Both the position numbers and the translations under genes were made by a program. From positions 1,240,001-1,304,000 of the forward strand of contig OY723303.1 in NCBI GenBank assembly GCA_963210315.1: a DNA stretch of 64,000 bases. Direction: 5' to 3'. The notes beneath the pieces are model-generated. The model was not told the DNA's origin. It was given only the letters and a program-made list of their open reading frames with translations, and searched no databases. Shown piece by piece: positions 32,873 through 41,589 of the stretch (within the stretch, counting starts at the first letter, position 1; each line of letters begins with the position of its first letter). Origin of the DNA: Rhynchopus euleeides (Eukaryota; Euglenozoa; Diplonemea; Diplonemida; Diplonemidae).

Positions 32873-33109
32873 TGGGAGTCCATCGTGTACTATTCCACCC
32901 ACCCCGCCCAGTATTTCCCCCTCCAGGGAACAGCGCTCGTGCTGACCTCTGGGCGTCGGAGGAACACCAAAATTGGGGTTTGGGGTCACTTTTTTCCCCC
33001 CAACAGGCACACGGACACATGATTCAACACATCAGCATGGGCTCTCGCCTCTTTAAGACGTGACGCCGCGATGCGCTCAGGCCTTGGCAACTGACAGGTA
33101 CATGCCACA

Positions 33110-33170
33110 GGGGGGTCTGGGGGGCGGAGCCCCCCAGCCGCCGGAGGCCACGGTAGCGAACGTCTGTTCT
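33110..33170 (+). repeat. GGGGTCT hairpin repeat, copy 3
   Basis: This shares over 50 bases with the copies at 11418 and 11592, including GGGGGTCTGGGGGGCGGAGC and GCCGCCGGAGGCCACGGTAG. Upstream flank GACAGGTACATGCCACAG resembles copy 2. Confidence 0.8.
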
Positions 33171-33389
33171 TGTGCGGATCCCATGTACGGGGGTGCCAAA
33201 AAACCAGTCGAATTCGGTCCAGAAGTCACCGTCAGGCCGCCAAAAAGCCCCCCAAAAAAAACAAGAAAAAAATCTGGCGAGATATCTTCCTGGGATTTTC
33301 CAGATTTTTTATTTTTCTTTGAAGATTTTTCACCCCAAATCTTCCAAGCGAAAACACTGGGTACAACGAAAAGAGATGGTGGCAGCGCC

Positions 33390-33424
33390 GGGTTTGGCGC
33401 ACAAACAACGCCGTGTCTTTTTTT
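33390..33424 (+). repeat. Dispersed GGTTTGGCGCACAAACAACG repeat, copy 3
   Basis: It is identical to copy 1 (25718) over GGGTTTGGCGCACAAACAAC and continues GCCGTGTCTTTTT. Confidence 0.7.
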
Positions 33425-33862
33425 AGTTTGGCAGCGCACAGTGTGTGTATTTATTGCTGGGTATTTCTGCACTTCTGAGGGAATGCCCGCAAAGGCACCT
33501 AGTTCATCAAGGGTTTGCCCGAATCTGCTGAAACGCTGAGCCTCTGGTGTCAGTGACACCATCTATATTAGAGCCTTAAAAAATCGAAAAACTCTGGTTT
33601 ACCACCGAGCTCCACCAACCTCTGTCAGTTCGACTCGAAATCAGGTGGGTCACAGCGGTATGGTGGTGTGACGCTTTGTCCCAAACCAGAACACAACCGT
33701 TGGGACATCAGAGCCACTCATCTTGCGGCTGCAACGGTGCCATGTGCACCTCCCTGTCATGTCGTGTATCACACAGTCCCCTTGCAGAGGTCCGGGAGTG
33801 GGGTAGGGAGGGAGTGGGGGTTGCCGAGCCTGTGTGCGCTTTCTGGGCAGGTGTTGTCTCAG

Positions 33863-36800
33863 ATGCCTGATGGGGTTCCCCACAAGGGGCCGATGTGTGA
33901 GGAGCAGCGTCGCATCATGTGCGACAGAGAGTATGCAGATGCAGAGTGCGCCTGTGATGCACATTGCATTGCACAACAGGTTGTCATACGCAAAGGTGCT
34001 GGAGAAGCTGGCTGAACGGGGTTGGACTGCTTCGCATAAGCAGGTGTGTGCACAGAATGTGTTGCCACATTGCGTGAGGTTGGCGCTGTGCATTACATTC
34101 TCTCGCTTTGTGCAGATCGACAGGGCAAGAACGTGCAGCCAAGGGGTTCCCCACAAAGGGCCGATGTGTGAGGAGCAGCGTCGCATCATGTGCGACAGAA
34201 AGTATGCAGATGCAGAGTGCGCCTGTGATGCACATTGCATTGCACAACAGGTTGTCATTTGCAGAGGTGCTGGAGAAGCTGGCTGAACGGGGTTGGACTG
34301 CTTCGCATAAGCAGGTGTGTGCACAGAATGTGTTGCCACATTGCGTGAGGTTGGCGCTGTGCATTACATTCTCTCGCTTTGTGCAGATCGACAGGGCAAG
34401 AACGTGCAGCCAAGGGGTTCCCCACAAAGGGCCGATGTGTGAGGAGCAGCGTCGCATCATGTGCGACAGAGAGTATGCAGATGCAGAGTGCGCCTGTGAT
34501 GCACATTGCATTGCACAACAGGTTGTCATTTGCAGAGGCGCTGGAGAAGCTGGCTGAACGGGGTTGGACTGCTTCGCATAAGCAGGTGTGTGCACAGAAT
34601 GTGTTGCCACATTGCGTGAGTTGGCACTGTGCATTGCATTTTCTCGCTTTGTGCAGATAGAGAATGCAAGAACGTGCAGCCAAGGAGTTCCCCACAAGGG
34701 GCCGATGTGTGAGGAGCAGCGTCGCATCATGTGCGACAGAGAGTATGCAGATGCAGAGTGCGCCTGTGATGCACATTGCATTGCACAACAGGTTGTCATA
34801 CGCAGAGGTGCTGGAGAAGCTGGCTGAACGGGGTTGGACTGCTTCGCATAAGCAGGTGTGCACAGAATGTGTTGCCACATTGCGTGAGTTGGCACTGTGC
34901 ATTACATTCTCTCGCTTTGTGCAGATACAAAATGCAAGAACGTGCAGCCAAGGAGTTCCCTACAATGCAAGACAGGCCTCCACCGGCACCACGACCTCCT
35001 CTTGCTGGGGCAAGCCCCGCTCTGTGCTCCCCACCACGACCGCCAAGCTGCAGTCACCGCTACCAGAAGCAAGCTGCAGCAGCTCGGTGCTTGTCTCCTA
35101 CGCTGCCTCAGAGTGGTCAGGCACAGCCGAGGGATCCCTGGATGAACCCCGTCCCAAGCAGGCTGTGGATTTCATCACAATCCTGAACGCTCTCATTGAG
35201 GCTTGTGGGGACGACCCGTCCCTCCCTGTGCAGGGGGAAGGTATGATCAGGTGCATCGTCGACTGAGGGTGTGGCGTTTTCAATAGACTGGGGATTTGCG
35301 TTCCAAATACTGCAATTGTCGAGGCAGTGCTTGGTTCGTTGCCATGCTTTTCTTGCTACCGCTTCACCATACAGTTGTACCACCATACGACCCCCACGTG
35401 CCCGTCTTGTTTCAGCACCCCCCCCCCCCTCCTCCACCCCACCCCTGCCCAACAGACGAGGAGGCCACCGCTCTGCGGCAGCACCCAGAGCTGCTGCTGC
35501 CACTCGGCGATCTGCGACTCTTCCGCCGCCTCCAGCACCGCAGGGAGACGGACGGCACGTGGGCAGAGGTAGCCCGCAGCGCCAAGCGCCGCCGCCTGCT
35601 GCCCCGCGCACCTCTCACATCCGATGTGGGGCAGGCCGCCCTCACCGCCGTCGACACTGCCTCTGAGGGGGACGAGACACTGTCACTCGCAGACACATTC
35701 TCAGCAACCAGCACAGAGAGCAGCAGCATCAGCTACGATCCAGGCGAAGCCGCTCTCCAGATATGGCTCGCCTGCAACGCCACAACACGCGACGAGGCCA
35801 GGATCTCAGGCGCATGGCGCTCGCACAACCAGTGGCTGGAGGTGTGGTGGTACAGCATGCCTGGCATCCCCTTCGACCGTGACCTCCTCCTCCTCCACGA
35901 GAGCGGCATCGGCGCAGGTGTGCGGTGGGACCTCCCTGCCTGCCCCACCTCGCCCCCATGCGACTGGCGGGGCGCCACCCATTTGGCTGAGCACTACGCC
36001 CACACCGAGGAGGACACACGGCGCATCCAGGCCATCGATTGGGACAGCACCGCCACCGGCAGCGCAGCCTTCATCCTCAACGGCCCACAGCTCCTCACGC
36101 TGCGGTATGACCTGCTCTCCCAGGAGCGCCTCGGCAACTCACTGAGGGGTGCCGCTGACCTGAACCCCTGGCTGTTCGACGCTTTTGCCGAGCACACCGA
36201 GGAGACCCAGCGGTGTATGGGGCTCCGCCAGCCCCTCAAGCCCCCGCATGAAGCAACCGCCGCATTCCACTGGATCCATGTCGCGCACCGCCGCCACCAC
36301 GCTGCGATGCACTTCGCAGTCCAGCTCGAGGGGGCTCTGAACTACACAGTACGCTGCGCTGCGATGCCCCACACCTCCGAATGGGACAGCTGGTTGCAGA
36401 GCGCGGCGCCCCTTGAATCCCACCCAGACTACCCGTGGCCCCCCTCCGACGCTGTCGTGCAGTGGGTGGTGCTCGATACACTGCGCGGCCTGGCCCCCCC
36501 CGGGGAGGGCACCCTCAAGCCCTACGTCCAGAGCCTTTCAATGCAAGCCGCAGGGCACGTCAGGCGCGCGCATGCCTGGGAGGTAATCAGCTTCCGTGTG
36601 GAGGGGGGCTGGCGCCGCGACGCACCTGGTTGTGACGTCACGGAGGACACCTGCATGCACCCCCTGTCACAGGCTGTGGCTGACTGGGAGGCGTTCGACG
36701 CAACACGCACCCGGCTTGCCGAGGCGGTGCCCCCTGTGGAGAAGCGGGCCCCGCTGCACACAGCCCTGAGCCTCGCATCCGCAGCTCTTGACCCAACCCC

Positions 36801-38448
36801 CAGTCCCCCGGGTGGCCTCAGCGGAGGCCAGCCCCTGCCCTGTGGGGAATGGGAGTTCACCGACACCTCAACCCTCCGCTGCTGCAGCACTGCCTGTGCC
36901 GCGGAGCAGCTTCCAGAAGGCATGGGATGCCCCTTCGGAATGCGCACCGACCCAACCTGGCTCTGCCGCTGCGGGGCCCAGTTGGTGGGGGTGACCCGAA
37001 CCCTCACGGTGAAACAGGGGCGCCTGTCGGTGGACCACCTCCCTTCAATGCCCTGCAGCCTCTCAGGTGCTCTGTCCGCCGAGCGCACCGCGTGGTGCGC
37101 CACTCTGTCTGGCACATCGCCCATCGGGCATGCCTGCACCGCTGAGGTGCGGCTGGAGCCCTGCAGCGACGCAGTGCTCCGCCTCTCCTTCCGCAACCCC
37201 GACTGGCCTTCCTGGGCATCGCTCCCCTGCAAGCGGGTTGGCCTGTTCGAAGCCCCTGTGGTGCCTCCCACAGAGACCCCAGCAGGGCTCGAACTCCTCC
37301 CTCTTAGCCACAAAGCGCAGCGCTTCGCGCGTCTCGATCAGCACGGGCTGTGCAACCTGGAGAGCGACATCTGGGCAGCCTGGCCGATGCTGTCTCCTCC
37401 TGTCCCCTCACACACCGCCTTGGCGGACGAGGCGCCTCTGATGGGGGTCGGGGTGCCTGTGCCTGACACAACCGCCTGCGACAGCCTGGAGGAGATTCTC
37501 GACCTGATGCACGATCAGAGGGCCCGCCGCTTCGACCCTGCCATCTGGGAGCCCGAGGAGGTCAGCCTGGTGCACCACCAGTGCATCGCAGACCTGCTGA
37601 GGCGGAGGGTGTGGGAGACGGGTGTTGTCGGAGAGCTCCGTACGCTCAACATCCCCGCGATCCCACCGAAGCATACGTTCTGCTGGTGCACCAGGCGGGA
37701 TGTGCTGGAGTGGAGCCGCCCCCACAGGACAGACCCCTGCCTCGCGACGGAGAGCCGCCTGCAGAAGCAGATCTACGGCGAGCCGCAGGGGCTGCGCAAC
37801 GCGCTTGCCATCACAGCCCCTTGCAGGCACCCCTGGCACGACGCGTGGTATCAACACCCAGAGGACTGGGGTGTCGACGACATGCACTGGGCACGCCACA
37901 TCTACCGCTCCATCACACCGGACTTCTGGGGCTACGGCCTGGACGCAAGCACCGCGGTGACACTTGCTGTGCTGGCCGGGGCTGCAGCATGTGTCGCGGT
38001 GGGGCCCGAGGAGTTCCCCGTTGAAGCCTCAGCGGAGGAGGCGCTGTTCTGCCAGTTCTACTACGGTGCGGCGACGCCGGAGGAGGTGGACAAAGAGTTG
38101 CCTTCCAGCTTCCTCCGCGTGGGGGACCGTGCGGCGGTGACGGAGGAGGGCTCTCAGCGCACCGTCATGCGCAGCTTCCACGACGGGTTTGTCGGGCAGT
38201 CGCTCTGGCCCTGGATCAACGGCATCCCTGCCCTTGCAGAGGCAGCGCAGGGTGGAGGCCTCGCGCGCCTTGCGGCGGGTGCGGTGGTGCGCGTGCTGAG
38301 CTGTCCCGGGACAGAGCCGGGCTCCGTTGCGGTTGTTGAGGAGGAGGGGGAAGAGGGGTCTGCAGTGGAGGTGTGCCAGGGGGAGCGTGATGCAGGGCGG
38401 TCACGTATCTTCAACGTGTGGCCAGGCGACTGCCTGCGTTTGCCTTGA
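33863..38448 (+). CDS. Six-exon gene with four tandem six-cysteine exons and a long novel body
   Basis: Model: exons 33863-33979, 34116-34250, 34387-34521, 34657-34791, 34925-35240 and 35456-38448, giving about 1,276 residues. Exons 1-4 are copies of one module (39 residues, then 45 each) reading ...CEEQRRIMCDREYADAECAC..., with six cysteines in exons 2-4. All are phase 0 and share the donor CAG/GTTGTC and acceptors ending GTGCAG. Exon 5 ends in phase 1 (GTATGA donor), and only the acceptor AACAG at 35455 restores the long frame. The large body is Trp/Cys-rich with no domain that I recognise; VEVWW-like and CWCTRRD motifs and several Cys pairs are visible. ATG 33863 follows a possible acceptor, so further upstream exons are possible. 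An alternative donor (CAG/GTGTGTGC) would give 199-nt exons that cannot be chained in frame. Function unknown. Confidence 0.6.
33873..34954 (+). repeat. Four tandem ~270-bp exon-plus-intron units
   Basis: A unit of about 270 bp recurs four times (starting near 33873, 34144, 34415 and 34685) with very few differences, and the beginning of a fifth unit merges into the downstream exon. Each unit contains a coding module and an approximately 135-bp intron. High similarity of introns as well as exons indicates recent unequal crossing-over or gene conversion. Confidence 0.9.
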
Positions 38449-39110
38449 TAAGGCATGAGGTGGGCAAGAGCCGAGAGGGAGAGTGTGTGTGAGGGGAGCT
38501 GACCTTTCAGTGTGTCGTTTTGCTGATTTGTATTTTTTTTGCTATGCCTGCTGAGCGGGCCCTGCGGACCTGTGACATGGCGGGCTGTGTCATTCGGTGT
38601 GTCGGGCGAGCTGCTAGGTGATTGCCGTCGCACACAGTCTCTTGCGCCTGGGCAATCACACGCCCTACTTTGAAAACATGGATCATCAGGACCCATGCGA
38701 GGAATGCCCGTCTTATCCTGTCGTGCCTTTCTCTATATCTCACTGTCTCGCAACCAATGCGGTTGTTCGCAAACCTAGATCACGGGCAGCTGCCGTTGGT
38801 TATCGCCATCTCTGTCACAGGGGAAACGACCGCCCCCCAGCAGGGGGGAAGTCTCTGGTCGTTGAGGTGTCAAGAAGACCGAGTCGCATGGTGTGTCAAG
38901 TGGCGATGTTGCAGCCAGCCCTCCATAGCAACAGTCCCATAATACTGATGTGTGTGCACAGTGATGAACACATCAAGGGCAGAGCGCATTCCACACATCA
39001 ACCCATATGTCGTCAGATGGTGTGTGTGTGTGTGGTCATCGGCATCAAAAATACAAACGAATATTCTTCATGTGAGGTTGGTGCGAGGCTGTGAAAAATA
39101 TATGCAGTTG
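38449..39110. other. Intergenic, no gene recognised
   Basis: This is the downstream flank of the six-exon gene. Only short open frames and a TG tract (39019-39032) are seen. Confidence 0.5.
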
Positions 39111-39843
39111 TCCAACAAACATTGGTGGGGTAAAAATGTTGGTGGGGTAAAAACATTGGTGGGGTAAAAACTAAGGTGGATTTCAGGATTTCTCAGAGCT
39201 AAGGTGGGTTATTACCCCACCAATGTTTTTAACCCACCAATGTTTTTACCCCACGGCAGCAGAACACAATGGAAATTTTTTCAGAAATGTGGTGGGTGGG
39301 GTGAGTGCCTCATACGTCGCACGGTGCCTACGCGATCACATGTGTGGTTGGGGGCGTGGGCTGGTTGGGAGGCGGGGCGTGTGGGAGGGGGCGGGGGGTT
39401 GGGGACGGCTATCTTGCAAAGCGCAGCTCTCTCATCAGCATCAGCAGAACAGCAGGTACCGACACCAGTAACCAGAAGTGTATACGCCATTGCATTCCGT
39501 ACCCTGTGTCGGTACCTGCTGTTCTGCTGATGCTGATGAGAGAGCTGCGCTTTGCAAGATAGCCGTCCCCAACCCCCCGCCCCCTCCCACACGCCCCGCC
39601 TCCCAACCAGCCCACGCCCCCAACCACACATGTGATCGCGTAGGCACCGTGCGACGTATGAGGCACTCACCCCACCCACCACATTTCTGAAAAAATTTCC
39701 ATTGTGTTCTGCTGCCGTGGGGTAAAAACATTGGTGGGGTAGCAACATTGGTGGGTTAAAAACATTGGTGGGGTAAAAACTAAGGTGGATTTTAGGATTT
39801 TTTGGAGCTAAGGTGGGTTTTTACCCCACCAATGTTTGTTGGA
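39111..39843. mobile_element. Foldback element with 225-bp arms
   Basis: The outer inverted repeats begin TCCAACAAACATTGGTGGGG (39111-39136 and 39818-39843). Nested within, 39241-39465 is the reverse complement of 39506-39730 with a 40-base loop, and appears essentially perfect. A third tier, AAAACTAAGGTGGATTT(C/T)AGG, is present as direct copies at 39165 and 39780. ACATTGGTGGGGTAAAA recurs at least six times in both orientations. There is no coding content. Target duplication is not clear, so the superfamily is unassigned. Confidence 0.85.
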
Positions 39844-41589
39844 TGACTGTGTTCTGTTTCAACGTAGTATGGGATGCAGAAAGCCGAAAATACCCGCTGT
39901 AGTTAGAGGCGAATGTGCCAGAAATGTAGAACTGCTACTGCTGGCATGGCCTGTCTCTATGGGGTACATGTCCAGACTATGGCTGATCGACAAGCCGTCT
40001 CGTGTTTGGATTGCAAGAGTATGAATGAAAGCGGCGAACCGCCGGCCCTGTTAGCACAGATGTATGGTCCCCCCTGCAACGAAGCCCTCTAAAAAAAGAA
40101 GGCTGTCGCCCTGTTGACAGCCTTCCGAAGCGAGTTAATCATCACTGTCCGTGCGCTCTGTTCATGAACTCTCTGCTGTCTGTTCAGAGGACACGAGACC
40201 GGGAGGACAGAGCGAGCCTCCTCGCTTCATAGCCTTTACTCCCCCTGTCTTCCCCATTCCCATTCCACAGAATATGGTTTTTTTTCGCTTTCCTTCCCCA
40301 CTCTTGGCACGTCGTAGGTTTGGCTGAGAGCGGCTCACTTGTGTTTATTTTGCGCTTTATTTTTCAACTTTGCAGCTTGGTCGTCACTCCAAAGAACCCA
40401 GCGGGAATGTGCCGTGCATCAGCAGTGCATGAAACAAAAGTAAAACCTGCAGCACTGCCTCACCACAGAGCAACCAGGAAACCCTCCCTACCCACAGGCA
40501 CACCCCTTTGGAATATTTGGACCGACCTTCCCGATACCCCATCCCCATCCCCTTTCCACGTTCTTTCTTTTGATACACGCCCCACAACCCACCCCACCCC
40601 AACCCTTGTTGTTATCGAAGCTTCTTGGGGGTCTTCGTTCTGTGTGTGGCATCAAGACAACAGTGCGCTCACTTTGCTGCATCTCTGAGCGAAGTCCCCT
40701 TATATTTTCATTGGTTATTCCCCACTCTTTTTGCTCTTCGCGTTCCCCATTATAGTTCCCTTTTTTCTTACACGCGGGGAAGTCCGCCACACCCGGGATA
40801 TGGTATGACAGTGATCACAAGCTGGAACCCCTTTGGGCGAAGGCGATCTTTTGTGGCGACCTTTCCCCTTTTCCTTTTTATCTTTTACCGTTTATCTTTT
40901 GGCATTTCCCTTTTCTTTACTCACACGACACGTGGGTTGTGCCATTTTGTTCTTCCAACCGTGCTCTGCACACCACCACCTTCAGTGTATGTGGTGTGGA
41001 AGTGCCGAATCACCAAATGAAGTCCAACGAGAGAAGGAGGAACCACTGAAAATGACACTTTCCACCTCCCCCAAATGTGCCTGGGCTACAATCGCCCCAG
41101 TCCCGGCACAAGGCGCTTGAGAGAGACAATATACGCATTCACTGGAAACCATGCAGCCCGCCCCACCCCACACCCCCGATTACATCGATATGCCATCGCA
41201 ATCGCATCCACACACACTGCAGCCATTCAAGTAACCCCAACCACCCACAGGTCACACCGCACCACACCCCCATATTGGTGGTGCTACACAGCAATACCCA
41301 TCGACCTTGCCTTAGGTGGGCCTCTGCCGCGAAGTGTGTTGACACCAACGTAACACTCACGTCTACATCCCTGCTGGCACCACCCTACCGGGTATTTTGT
41401 TTTACTGCCGAGTCAGCTGAGAGAAAGCGTGTGGATGGACCACACGCGGCACTAAAGCGAAACAGGGCGGGGCAAACCGACCCAAAGGAACAGCACGAAA
41501 CACATCGACCTCCCCCCCTCCTGAAAGTGGGGCAGCACCGACCTCGCAAAAGGCATCTTGCCCCGCTGCCCATCTGTTTCACTCGTTGA
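39844..41589. other. Intergenic, no gene recognised, with a short hairpin
   Basis: Short open frames only. A perfect 10-bp hairpin is at 40098-40125. The region 40840-41070 is T/C-rich and has weak similarity to 25690-25900 (GTGTGGAAGTG, then AAATGACACTTT / AAGTGACACTTT), suggesting an old repeat. Confidence 0.45.
40098..40125 (+). other. Isolated 10-bp hairpin
   Basis: GAAGGCTGTC and GACAGCCTTC are perfect complements around an 8-base loop, preceded by a short A run. It could be a stable RNA stem or just a small inverted repeat; nothing else suggests an RNA gene. Confidence 0.5.

Larger units (their letters stand above)
32274..33862. other. Intergenic repeat-rich region
   Basis: From left to right: an 18-base G-run with G-rich flank (32288-32322), a palindromic minisatellite (32597-32872), the third GGGGTCT hairpin repeat (33110), AT-rich sequence with stems (33230-33350), and a dispersed repeat copy (33390-33424). 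The last ~100 bases before 33863 are a probable leader or upstream intron (GGTGTTGTCTCAG directly before the ATG). Confidence 0.55.

Noticed and set aside
32378-33010. 210-codon minus-strand frame reading GVWTPASG repeats
   Set aside because: All frames are open across the palindromic minisatellite; the peptide is a by-product.
34387-34585. Alternative 199-nt exon using donor AAGCAG/GTGTGTGC
   Set aside because: The length is not a multiple of three, copies cannot be chained in frame, and copy 4 has a TAG in that frame. It remains possible for a single use.
33984-34895. 303-codon minus-strand open frame over the tandem units
   Set aside because: It is an antisense shadow of the repeat; openness is copied from unit to unit. 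The plus-strand exon model explains the phase better.
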